This document shows positions 35,385 through 43,649 of a DNA stretch of 64,000 nt, piece by piece. The position numbers and the translations under genes are program-made. The stretch comes from Geitlerinema sp. PCC 7407 (lineage in GTDB: Bacteria > Cyanobacteriota > Cyanobacteriia > PCC-7407): assembly GCF_000317045.1 (NCBI RefSeq), contig NC_019703.1, positions 1,600,501 to 1,664,500 on the forward strand, given 5' to 3'. Every line of letters starts with the position of its first letter. Positions within the stretch are counted from its first letter, which is position 1. A model generated the notes under the pieces. The model saw only the letters and a program-made list of their open reading frames with translations. It did no database searches and was not told the DNA's origin.

Positions 35385-36286
35385 GAAACGTGCAATCTCA
35401 TTCCCTCTCGGGCCACAAGCCCCTTGGGGAATGCCGCCTGTAGCTGCGCAGACACTTGGTCGAGATAGGCATCATCGTAGGCGGGGCTGTGGTGCATCAG
35501 CACAAGCTGCTTGGCCCCAGCGGCCTGGGCCACTTCGACACCGGTCCGCCAGCCATCTTGCCAGCAGTCGTTGGTGCGGTGGGGGCCATAGCATTCCTCG
35601 GCAGTGTCAGCAATGTCATAAATGAGCAAATCAGCGCCCTTAGCCAATCGGGCTAGGGCGCTGTTTGGTTGACCAATCTCGCACTCCGTATCGGTCGCAT
35701 AGACAATGGCATGGTCTTGCCAGCTGACCCGAAAGCCCAGAGCCCGCGTGGGGTAGTTGAGGGACGCTGTTTCCACCGTCACCTCTCCCAGGCAGATCAT
35801 GTCGCCCGGCAGCAAATCGTGAAACTCTAGCGTGGCCTGCATGATCTGGAGCTGGAGCGGAAAATGAGGCCGCAGCATCTGGTCAGACAGGCGCTGCTTC
35901 ATCGACGCGCCGTTGACAGCAGCGGTGCCGTAGATGTGAAAGTGGTTTCCTTCAATGAAGGCTGGAGTGAAAAAGGGAAATCCCTGAATCCGGTCCCAGT
36001 GGGAGTGAGTGAAGAAGAGATGGGCTTCGAGGGGCATCTCGGACAGCAATGATTGACCGAGGACCCGAAGACCCGTACCGCCATCAAAAACCAGACGCTG
36101 CCCGTTCACCAACACCTCGACACAAACGGTGTTGCCACCGTACTGGACGGTGTTTTTGCCGGGGGTCGGAATGCCACCGCGCACCCCCCAAAAGTTGACG
36201 ACGCAGGCAGCAGCAGGGCTAGTTGGGGAGGATTCGCGATCGCTGGTAATGGTGGGAATTGAGGCTGACGACTCTAGGTTCGGCAT
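35381..36286 (-). CDS. Metallo-beta-lactamase-fold hydrolase
   Basis: A 301-residue MBL-fold protein. The metal motif is FFTHSHWDRIQGFPFF, the HxHxD variant with Trp (HSHWD) seen in a cyanobacterial and sensor-linked group; further ligands are in YATDTE and LMHHSP. The opening VNFWGVRGGIPTPGKNTVQYGGNTVCVEV is typical. It may be a cyclic nucleotide phosphodiesterase-like or other phosphodiester hydrolase; the substrate cannot be told. It starts 13 bases after the panD stop on the same strand. Confidence 0.85.
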   Translation of the reverse strand: MPNLESSASIPTITSDRESSPTSPAAACVVNFWGVRGGIPTPGKNTVQYGGNTVCVEVLVNGQRLVFDGGTGLRVLGQSLLSEMPLEAHLFFTHSHWDRIQGFPFFTPAFIEGNHFHIYGTAAVNGASMKQRLSDQMLRPHFPLQLQIMQATLEFHDLLPGDMICLGEVTVETASLNYPTRALGFRVSWQDHAIVYATDTECEIGQPNSALARLAKGADLLIYDIADTAEECYGPHRTNDCWQDGWRTGVEVAQAAGAKQLVLMHHSPAYDDAYLDQVSAQLQAAFPKGLVAREGMRLHVS

Positions 36287-36298
36287 AGCTCGCTTAAA

Positions 36299-36697
36299 CT
36301 AGCCCGTGGGAATGAGATCGTTGGAAAGTAGATCGTCGTAGTGATGGATACTGGTAAGCCGATTGTGCTCATCCACCAAGACGACGGTCGGAGAGTGAAG
36401 CTTGAGCTCGGTTGGGGTGAGTTGGGCGTAGGTCATGATGATGACGCGATCGCCCCTCATGCCGAGTCTTGCAGCAGCGCCATTGAGCTCCACCGCCCCA
36501 GACTTGGGTGGCGCGGGGATCGCATAGGTTGTCAGGCGTTCACCATTGGTGATGTTGACGACCTGAACCTGTTCGTAAGGCAAAATTCCTGCCGCCTCCA
36601 TAAGACTCTGATCAATACTAATGCTACCCACGTAGTCTAGGTTGGCATCAGTAAGACGGCAATTATGAATTTTGGCTAAAAGAACGGTTCGCTGCAT
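36299..36697 (-). CDS. panD: Aspartate 1-decarboxylase
   Basis: A 132-residue PanD, which makes beta-alanine for pantothenate and CoA. The self-processing site is Gly24-Ser25 in YVGSIS, where serinolysis yields the pyruvoyl cofactor. [22 protein letters not shown] at the start and [21 protein letters not shown] are characteristic. The C-terminus is slightly extended ([15 protein letters not shown]). The MBL-fold gene follows directly, which may mean one transcript. Confidence 0.95.
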   Translation of the reverse strand: MQRTVLLAKIHNCRLTDANLDYVGSISIDQSLMEAAGILPYEQVQVVNITNGERLTTYAIPAPPKSGAVELNGAAARLGMRGDRVIIMTYAQLTPTELKLHSPTVVLVDEHNRLTSIHHYDDLLSNDLIPTG

Positions 36698-36875
36698 GGT
36701 GCCCAGGGACTCACAAGGGAAGAGAAGGAACGGCTGCTAACACCCCCATTGGATCTATGTTCCACTCTGTTATATACCGGGAAACCGACGGAAGATCGGG
36801 ACTTTTTGGGGGAGTTTCAGGAGTGGTGCGGCTGAGAGACGTTTTGAGCGGCCCTCAGCCAAAGGCTTTACGAAG

Positions 36876-37385
36876 TTAGCCAGCAGCCCGGATGCACTGC
36901 TCCACTAGGGCACTGACTGCGGCCACATCTTGCCAGCCCAGAATCTCGGTGGTTTTCTTTTCGAGGTTCTTGTAGGTGCGGAAGAATTCTGCGATTTCGT
37001 CGAGCCGATGGCGCTCGATGTCATCGAGGCTCTTGACGTTGGCAAAGCGCGGATCTTTGTCCGGAACGCAGAGCAGTTTCTCGTCGCGATCGCCCCCGTC
37101 GATCATCTCGAGCATCCCAATGGGGCGAGCAGCAATCACGCAGCCCGGGAAGGTCGGCTGATCGATGATCACCATGCCGTCAAGGGGATCGCCGTCATCG
37201 GCCAGGGTGTTGGGAATAAAACCGTAGTCGTAGGGATAGTGGACCGAAGAGTACAGAACTCGGTCTAGCGCAAAGGCTTGCAGGTCTTTATCAAACTCGT
37301 ACTTGTTCTTGCTGCCTGCCGGAATTTCAATCAAAACATTGACTACTCCAGCTTTCGGTTGTGCCGGAATCCGAGATAAGTCCAC
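36876..37385 (-). CDS. ppa: Inorganic pyrophosphatase
   Basis: A 169-residue family I soluble pyrophosphatase that hydrolyses PPi to phosphate. Metal and substrate residues are seen in [42 protein letters not shown] and DEKLLCVP. The family start [10 protein letters not shown] falls on a GTG at 37385, so a GTG start is assigned. It is alone on its strand here. Confidence 0.95.
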   Translation of the reverse strand: MDLSRIPAQPKAGVVNVLIEIPAGSKNKYEFDKDLQAFALDRVLYSSVHYPYDYGFIPNTLADDGDPLDGMVIIDQPTFPGCVIAARPIGMLEMIDGGDRDEKLLCVPDKDPRFANVKSLDDIERHRLDEIAEFFRTYKNLEKKTTEILGWQDVAAVSALVEQCIRAAG

Positions 37386-37688
37386 AGTCGTTCTCCAAGC
37401 TTTGACAAAACACGAGGGTGCGACCCCTGGCTCTGAACCCTATGACATAGTTCCCAGGCAGAGGCCTAGATCCTACCCCCGAGTAGCATTTTAGAAGATG
37501 GCGGGTAGCAGAAATAACTTGAGCGCTGAGTCGAGGGCTAAACGGTGCTTTGGTGAGCTCCTCGAAGCGATCGAGACACCTTCTCAACGGGGCACCGGCT
37601 GCCCCAAAATCTGCAAGGGCAGCCGGTCTCCCAGTTCCGAAGGCGATCGCCTGCTCTGATAGGGTCGCTCAACGCTAGAAAAGCTGCT
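37386..37688. other. Gap between ppa and a small membrane-protein gene
   Basis: About 300 bases that hold the ppa promoter region and an inverted repeat at 37594-37627, described separately. No coding frame is convincing. Confidence 0.4.
37594..37627 (-). terminator. Inverted repeat behind the small membrane-protein gene
   Basis: A perfect 11-bp stem (37594-37604 with 37617-37627) with a 12-base loop, lying about 60 bases after the stop of the minus-strand gene at 37689-37877. It lacks a U-tract, so it could be a terminator aided by Rho-like processes or an RNA 3' end stabiliser. Confidence 0.5.
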
Positions 37689-37877
37689 TTACTCTCTCAT
37701 GCGTCCTAGCCGATAGGTGGGTGATGGCGCGGTTTGTGAGTTGCTGTCGGACGAGTAGTACGCAATGATGACTACCGGCAGAATCAACGTCACAAGGGCG
37801 ACCAGGGTTCCAAGAACGGCTGCGAATCGGTTAGCAGGTCGGTCGGGAACGTTGGCAGACGGGCTACCTGATTCCAT
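37689..37877 (-). CDS. Small single-helix membrane protein
   Basis: A 62-residue reading frame with one strongly hydrophobic segment (FAAVLGTLVALVTLILPVVIIAYY, residues 18-41), a polar Ser/Pro N-terminus and a Ser/Thr-rich tail. ATG at 37877. Small one-helix proteins of this kind are common in cyanobacteria; no family is recognised. The hydrophobic stretch and its own terminator-like repeat favour a real gene, but homology evidence is missing. Confidence 0.5.
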   Translation of the reverse strand: MESGSPSANVPDRPANRFAAVLGTLVALVTLILPVVIIAYYSSDSNSQTAPSPTYRLGRMRE

Positions 37878-37991
37878 AAAAGAAATAAAAAGCAGTTGTA
37901 TGAGGCTAAGAGGCTAAGGCCTACTATCATAGGCCCTTCAATTTCCATTTTAATGATTCCGCGGAGGGATACTGTTGTCAGGAAAACAGTC

Positions 37992-38351
37992 CTAGCCTAC
38001 GCTGGAGCGCGATCGCAGTAATTGATGAATGCTTTGGAGCTCCCCCAAAATTGCCCGCAACAACTCTTCGGTTGCATTGGGGGGCGGTTCTTGCACCTCA
38101 ATTGTCACCTGCTTGATGCGCAACACATCCCGCGCAAACCGGGCTACTTCATTGGGATGAAACAGCAGCGGCTCATCGCGGCTCATCCGGAACTCCGGGT
38201 TGAGCAGCTTGGGGTTGTAGGGCGGATTCAAAATGTCAGGGCTGGTATTGGCATATCGATAGACCGAGGCTCGGGAGCGGTTGAGTGCCTTCTGCACCGC
38301 CTCGATATCCATCAACCCTTCGGGAGTAGAACTCCCTTCCATCATGCTCAT
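37992..38351 (-). CDS. Small helix-turn-helix-like cyanobacterial protein
   Basis: A 119-residue cytoplasmic protein. Residues 14-36 (MDIEAVQKALNRSRASVYRYANT) read like a MerR/resolvase-type helix-turn-helix, with EPLLFHPNEVARFARDVLRIKQVTIEVQ as a second conserved part and a helical C-terminus (ATEELLRAILGELQSIHQLL). I know no function; DNA binding is inferred from the N-terminal pattern. Three nearby ATGs (38351, 38345, 38342) are possible starts. Confidence 0.65.
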   Translation of the reverse strand: MSMMEGSSTPEGLMDIEAVQKALNRSRASVYRYANTSPDILNPPYNPKLLNPEFRMSRDEPLLFHPNEVARFARDVLRIKQVTIEVQEPPPNATEELLRAILGELQSIHQLLRSRSSVG

Positions 38352-38461
38352 GGATATGGATTCAGTATCATGCTTAGTCTCGCGTGAGACTATCCTAGCA
38401 CGCCCTGAAAATCAGGGGGGAAGCTGGCCTCGCACCCCTGGCGATCACTGCCCCCCGCGCC

Positions 38462-41086
38462 CTATTTCTCTGTCAAGCTCCAGGAGCCATCCCATTCGGC
38501 GGGCGGCGGAGACTGGAGCCAGTGCTGGCAGCGCTCCAGGTGCAGGGCCGCCGCCTTGTCTTGGTGATCAACCTCCAGGACGCGGGCAAACTCTCCCATC
38601 GCCAGCGCAAACTTTTGGTGTAAATAGTACTCGCGGCCTTTCTGGTAGTGCTCAATTACTTCCAGCTTGGGCGCTGGAACATCGTCAAATCCAATGCTGA
38701 CCAGCTCATAGATCGCGACCGGATTAGTCTTGCCCTTGACCCGGATATAGTCCAGCTCACGCACGCACAGCTTGTGGTGGTGGTCGGAGCAGAGGCGGTA
38801 GGTGTTTTCGCTCAAGACAACATCGCAGCCATACTGCTTGCTGGCTCCCTCCAGGCGCGAGCCCAGGTTGACGCCATCTCCGATGGCCGTAAACTCCATC
38901 CGCCGGCTAGAGCCGATGTTGCCGCTGATCACGCTGTCGGAGTTGATGCCGACCCCGATGCGGATGAAGGGCTGCTGGCGAGCAGACCGGCGCTGATTGA
39001 ACTCGAACAGGCGCTGGCGCATTTCGATGGCGGTCTGGACGGCCATCCAGGCGTGGTCCTCTAGGGGCAGGGGAGAGCCATAGACGGCCATGATGGCGTC
39101 GCCGATGTACTTGTCCAGGGTGCCCTTGTACTTGAAGACGGCCTCCACCATGGACTCGAAGTACTCGTTGAGCATGCTGACGACCTCTTCGGCCTGGAGG
39201 CTTTCGGTGAGGGTGGTGTACCCCCGGATGTCCGAGAACAGGACCGAAACCTCTTTGCGATCGCCCCCTAGCTTGGCATCACCCAAGCGCAGCAGCTCCT
39301 CCGCCAGCTCCTGGGTCATGTAGCGATACATCGTGCTCTTGAGCCGCTTCTCATCGCTAATGTCGTCCATCACCACCAGCGCCCCGTAGATCGTCTTGCC
39401 ATCGGTGGCATCGGCAATGGAGTTGATGGACAGATGGATACTGTGCTGCTCAGCGCTATGGGAAATCAGGGTTTGGTCAGGATAGTACTGCTGTCGAGAT
39501 TTCTCCGTGCCTCCCTCCAGCGCCTGGTTAAACCACTTCGAGAAATCGCCTTCCTTGATCTTGATCAGATCGCAGATCGATTGACCCTCAAGGCGCGAGG
39601 CTTCATGGATGCCCAGAAGGCGCTGAGCGCTGTCGTTGAGGGCAATGATCCGGCCATCTTTGTCTGTGGAGATGACGCCATTGGAGAGGCTGCGCAGGAT
39701 GTCCCGCTGCATCTGCTCCTGCTGCTTGACCGTGGCGAAGAGCTTGGCGTTTTGGAGGGCCACGCCCGCCTGAATGTTGAACGCCTGCATAAACTCTTGG
39801 TCAGAGCGATTGAAGCTGGCTTTCCAGCAGTCCGGTGCCTCCGGCCAGTCCTCTGGGTTGTAGGGCGAAAATTCTCCCTGGCGCTTTTTGTTGATCAGCT
39901 GGGTGACGCCGATCAGCTCGCCGTCTGCATTAAAAACGGGCATGCACAGCAGGCTGCAGGTGCGGTATTTGGTTTTTTGGTCGGTTTCTTTGGACTTGCT
40001 GGAGCGGGGATCGTCGTAGAGGTCGAAGGGAATCAGCAGCGGCTGCCCAGAAACTGCCACCTCGCCGACAAACCCAATCCCGATCGGGACCCGAAGCTCG
40101 CCGACGCCAGGAATTTTGGTCCACAGATCATTGCGATCGCGATCGACGAGCCACAGCGTGCTGCGATCGGCGCTCATCAGCTCCTGGGCCTCCTCCATCA
40201 CCCGCTTGAGGGTTTCTTCCAGGTCGAGGCTGCTCTGGCTGAGGGAGCGGGTGGCCTTCATCAGGGCCGAAGCGGCTCGCTGGCGCTGGGTCGCGATGTA
40301 GAACGATCGCGAGCTCTCCAGGATGAGCCGAATCGAGGGAGCAAATTCTGCGAATAACCGCTCGTCCTCAGCGCTGAAACCGTGCTGATCGATCCGCTCT
40401 TCGAGGCTGCTGTCTGGGTCGTGGGGGCTTTTGAGCTTGTTTAAAAGTTGTACAACTGCCACCAAATCTCCCTGATCGTTCAGCAGAGGCAGTGCAAGAA
40501 GGGTATAGGTACGATAGCCCGTTTTTTTGTAGAGTTTCTGGGATTCGGCAGAGCGGGGGTCATCAAAAAAGTCGTAGGGAATGTTGATGACTCGCTTGAA
40601 GGTGGCGGCTTCGCCCGCGATGCCCCGATCGGCTGGAATCCGAATCTCTAGACAGGCACCGCCCTCGCCGGTTGCCACCTTGGACCACAGTTCGTTTTTG
40701 TCCTCGTCCAGCAAAAAAATAGTGGTGCGATCGGCCCCCAGCAGTTCTCCCGTTTTGAGGGTGATTGATTGCAGCATCTCGTCGAGAATGGCGTCAAAGC
40801 CCTGGCTGGAGAGCAAGTTGTCCAGCATCGACAGGGTCTGATTGACGACGCGCAGCTTGGACTCGACGTCGGAGACGACCTGCTTGAAGGTGTCCTGGGT
40901 GAGAGGGGCGAGGAAGGCGGCAAAGGTTCCGCGTGCAGCTGCCAAGCCTCCGCCAGCTGCTCGGATGGTCGATCGAGGAACCATCGCTCCGGCTGTGTGC
41001 TCGGGTTGAGCATTTACCTCGATCACGTTGCTGAACGGGGCATTGGCGGATTTATCGACAGGCAGATGCGAAGGCGAGGATGTCAT
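38462..41086 (-). CDS. Adenylate cyclase with two GAF domains and a PAS domain
   Basis: An 874-residue class III cyclase. GAF1 spans about residues 85-265, GAF2 about 280-460, and a PAS domain about 470-590 (SNGVISTDKDGRIIALNDSAQRLLGI). The cyclase domain begins near 610: metal ligands Asp619 (LFSDIRGY) and Asp663 (YIGDAI), adenine-selecting Lys659 and Thr733, and transition-state Asn740 and Arg744. The Lys/Thr pair predicts ATP rather than GTP as substrate. The order GAF-GAF-PAS-cyclase is that of Anabaena CyaB1 and CyaB2, in which GAF domains bind cAMP and give positive feedback. A helical TPR-like tail (residues 800-860) follows. Confidence 0.92.
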   Translation of the reverse strand: MTSSPSHLPVDKSANAPFSNVIEVNAQPEHTAGAMVPRSTIRAAGGGLAAARGTFAAFLAPLTQDTFKQVVSDVESKLRVVNQTLSMLDNLLSSQGFDAILDEMLQSITLKTGELLGADRTTIFLLDEDKNELWSKVATGEGGACLEIRIPADRGIAGEAATFKRVINIPYDFFDDPRSAESQKLYKKTGYRTYTLLALPLLNDQGDLVAVVQLLNKLKSPHDPDSSLEERIDQHGFSAEDERLFAEFAPSIRLILESSRSFYIATQRQRAASALMKATRSLSQSSLDLEETLKRVMEEAQELMSADRSTLWLVDRDRNDLWTKIPGVGELRVPIGIGFVGEVAVSGQPLLIPFDLYDDPRSSKSKETDQKTKYRTCSLLCMPVFNADGELIGVTQLINKKRQGEFSPYNPEDWPEAPDCWKASFNRSDQEFMQAFNIQAGVALQNAKLFATVKQQEQMQRDILRSLSNGVISTDKDGRIIALNDSAQRLLGIHEASRLEGQSICDLIKIKEGDFSKWFNQALEGGTEKSRQQYYPDQTLISHSAEQHSIHLSINSIADATDGKTIYGALVVMDDISDEKRLKSTMYRYMTQELAEELLRLGDAKLGGDRKEVSVLFSDIRGYTTLTESLQAEEVVSMLNEYFESMVEAVFKYKGTLDKYIGDAIMAVYGSPLPLEDHAWMAVQTAIEMRQRLFEFNQRRSARQQPFIRIGVGINSDSVISGNIGSSRRMEFTAIGDGVNLGSRLEGASKQYGCDVVLSENTYRLCSDHHHKLCVRELDYIRVKGKTNPVAIYELVSIGFDDVPAPKLEVIEHYQKGREYYLHQKFALAMGEFARVLEVDHQDKAAALHLERCQHWLQSPPPAEWDGSWSLTEK

Positions 41087-41551
41087 GGAGATTCACGCAG
41101 GCTGGCTGTGTAGGAATGGCAAAAGGCAGATGCGATTTTGATGCTTGGGCGACGCTTTGGGCCGTTGCTAAAAAGCGTCCTGCCGGGATGCTGAGCCAGG
41201 GGAACAGGGAGAAGGCCAAGATCTCTTGGGTGATGAGCGAATCTGAGGGCTGGAAACCTAGTCAAATTTTGGCATTTTGGGGCTAGGGGAGATGTGTCCT
41301 ACTATTCACTGCTCAGGATTCCCGGGTTGGGTCAGTTTGCTGCATTGGCCCTAATGGGCTCTTTGAAGCGGAGAATACCCAGACGAAACTTGCACACTGC
41401 CATTGCGAGGATGGGTTAAAGATTCTACGAATCTTTGCGGAGATAGAGGTGGATAGTTTGACATTAGCACTCTCGCCAGAAAAACTTCTCGGGCGATCGC
41501 GTCGAATTATGACCTGTGGCTAGAGGGTTTGGCCGCAATGATGAGAAAAAT
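41087..41551. other. Gap between the adenylate cyclase gene and the recN terminator
   Basis: About 465 bases hold the cyclase promoter. A TTAGCACTC half-site near 41465 has no mirrored partner. No gene, RNA or repeat is supported. Confidence 0.4.
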
Positions 41552-41579
41552 CGCGTGGGAGGCGATCGCCTCCCACGCG
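41546..41579 (-). terminator. 28-bp HIP1-centred palindromic terminator of recN
   Basis: A perfect 28-bp palindrome (41552-41579) is centred on GCGATCGC. On the minus strand, starting 34 bases after the recN stop, it is followed by ATTTTT, which makes a good intrinsic terminator. Confidence 0.85.
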
Positions 41580-41612
41580 GGGGATGAATAGACTGGTTTT
41601 ACAAGGCTGGGC

Positions 41613-43412
41613 TCAGCGGCGGCTGCGGGACCGGGCTTTGCTGGGCTTGCCCAAAACCGCTGCTGCGTCTGGCATTGCCTTGGCTTGCCGCAGGTCGTTG
41701 GCCTGACTGAGGAGGGAGTCGGCGAAGGCGATCGCCTCTTGGGCAGACTGACCGCCCGCTAGCTGGGCTAGCTCCTCTCGCCGCTGCTGGCTATCGAGCT
41801 GGCTTACCCGTACGACGGTGCGCACGTCTTCTTGCTCCGCTTCGGCGCTGGCGCGCGAGGGATCAATGACTTCTTTATTGACCTGAAAGTGGTGATCGGC
41901 CATGGCCGCCACGAGGGGCTGGTGGGTAACGCAAAGCACCTGATGGTGCTGGCCGAGGTGATGGAGCTTTTCGGCGATCGCCTGGGCAACGCGCCCCGAA
42001 ACCCCCACGTCGATCTCGTCGAAGATGAGGGTGCCGATGGGATCAATCTGGGAAAAACAGGCCTTGAGGGCTAGCAAAAACCGGCTCATCTCGCCGCCGG
42101 AGGCGATGTCGGCGAGGGGCTGGAGGGGCTCGCCGGGGTTGGGACTCAGGAGAAACGTGATGCGATCGGCGCCGCTGGCGCTGGGATCGCTCGGGGTGAG
42201 CCCCACCTGGAACTGCACTTTGTCCATGGCCAGGGGCTTGAGCTCGCTGATCAGGCGGCTTTCGAGGGCGATCGCCGCTTCCCGCCGCAGCTCGGTGAGG
42301 CGATCGCAGACCGTTCGTAGCTGGGCCTGATGCTTGGCGTAGGCGCTCTCGAGGGCCTCGATGGACTGGCCTTCGCCCTCCAGCTCGGCCAGCTCCGCCG
42401 AAATGCGCTCGTAGTGGGCGATCGCGTCTGCCAGGGTCGGACCGTACTTGCGGCAGAGCTGCTTTAGCTCCACGATTCGCGACTCGACTTCTTGCAGGCG
42501 TTCGGGATCGGTGTCGAGATCGTCGCCGTAGGCACTCATTTCCCGGCCCGCTTCTTCGATCTGGGCCAGCGCGCCGCTCACCAGCTCCAAAATCGGCTGA
42601 ACCTGGGGATCGTAGCGCACCATATCCTGAAGAATGGCCTCCGCCTTGCCCACCAAATCCGCCGCTGCCTCTCCCCCAGCCTCGTTTTGGTAGAGCCGCT
42701 GATACACGTCGTAACTTTGCTGCTGCAGCTCCACGCTGTGGCCCAGCCGCTGGCGCTCTTGCTCGAGCTGCTCGAGCTCGTCAGGTTCCCCAAGGCTGGC
42801 AGCGGCCAACTCCTTGGCCTGGTACTGGAAGATATCTCGCTGCTGTAGCCGCTGACTCTCGGCTTGGCGGCGCTTTTCGAGGGCTTTGAGGGCGCTCTGG
42901 GCCTGGCTAAAGGCTGCGCTGACCTGCTCTCGCTGGTGCAAGAGGCGATCGCCGCCAAAGTTGTCGAGCCATTCTCGCTGAATGGTGGCTTTGCCCAGTT
43001 GGACAGTCTGGCCCTGGGCCGTGATAGACACCAGGCGATCGCGCAACTCCTCCATCTGCTGCTTGTTTACTAGCACCCCATTCACCCGCGATCGGCTGCG
43101 CACCCCGCTACTGCTGAGCGTCATCTCCCGGCTGCACACCAGCCAGTCGTCTTCGAGACTGTCGATTTCCTGAAGCTCGAGCCAGGCGCTGAGGTCGAGA
43201 TTTAGCTTGAAGGTGGCCTCGATGACCGCGCGACCGGCACCCGTGCGAATGGCTCGCCCGGTGATCCGCCCCCCCAGCACCGCGTCAATGGAGTCCAGAA
43301 TGATGGATTTGCCCGCACCGGTTTCCCCCGTCAAAACATTGAGACCCGCACCAAAGGGAAGCTCCAGCTGGTCAATCAGGGCAAAATTTTCGATGCGCAA
43401 AGAAATTAGCAT
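41613..43412 (-). CDS. recN: DNA repair ATPase RecN
   Basis: A 599-residue SMC-like protein. Walker A is GETGAGKS (residues 29-36); the coiled-coil arms occupy about residues 160-380; the ABC signature region (LQPLADIASGGEMSRFLLALK) and Walker B (LIFDEIDVGVSG) come next. RecN gathers and tethers DNA ends in double-strand break repair by recombination. The ATG at 43412 starts the homology (MLISLRIENF); the longer frame adds a short unrelated stretch. The last 20 residues form a basic Arg/Ser tail. Confidence 0.95.
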   Translation of the reverse strand: MLISLRIENFALIDQLELPFGAGLNVLTGETGAGKSIILDSIDAVLGGRITGRAIRTGAGRAVIEATFKLNLDLSAWLELQEIDSLEDDWLVCSREMTLSSSGVRSRSRVNGVLVNKQQMEELRDRLVSITAQGQTVQLGKATIQREWLDNFGGDRLLHQREQVSAAFSQAQSALKALEKRRQAESQRLQQRDIFQYQAKELAAASLGEPDELEQLEQERQRLGHSVELQQQSYDVYQRLYQNEAGGEAAADLVGKAEAILQDMVRYDPQVQPILELVSGALAQIEEAGREMSAYGDDLDTDPERLQEVESRIVELKQLCRKYGPTLADAIAHYERISAELAELEGEGQSIEALESAYAKHQAQLRTVCDRLTELRREAAIALESRLISELKPLAMDKVQFQVGLTPSDPSASGADRITFLLSPNPGEPLQPLADIASGGEMSRFLLALKACFSQIDPIGTLIFDEIDVGVSGRVAQAIAEKLHHLGQHHQVLCVTHQPLVAAMADHHFQVNKEVIDPSRASAEAEQEDVRTVVRVSQLDSQQRREELAQLAGGQSAQEAIAFADSLLSQANDLRQAKAMPDAAAVLGKPSKARSRSRR

Positions 43413-43649
43413 GCAGGAAAACGATTCTGGGAACAGATGTCGACCGGGCAAGATCTAGGCGACACTGGGAAGCAATCGGGATGTTTTGCGAAAAAAACAG
43501 CCGAAACGCGCGATCGCCGCTCCAGCTATCAAAAGATTCACCTGTAACAAACCTAGCGGAGCAGGCCGGGTCTACTCCTTCCTCATCTTAGCGATTAGGC
43601 TAATCGTTACAATTGTTAATAAATAGCCGCATCCTCAAAACCATCGTCC

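Noticed and set aside
41464-41474. TTAGCACTC, a half-site of the CIRCE heat-shock operator
   Set aside because: The mirrored GAGTGCTAA nine bases away is absent and no chaperone gene is near.
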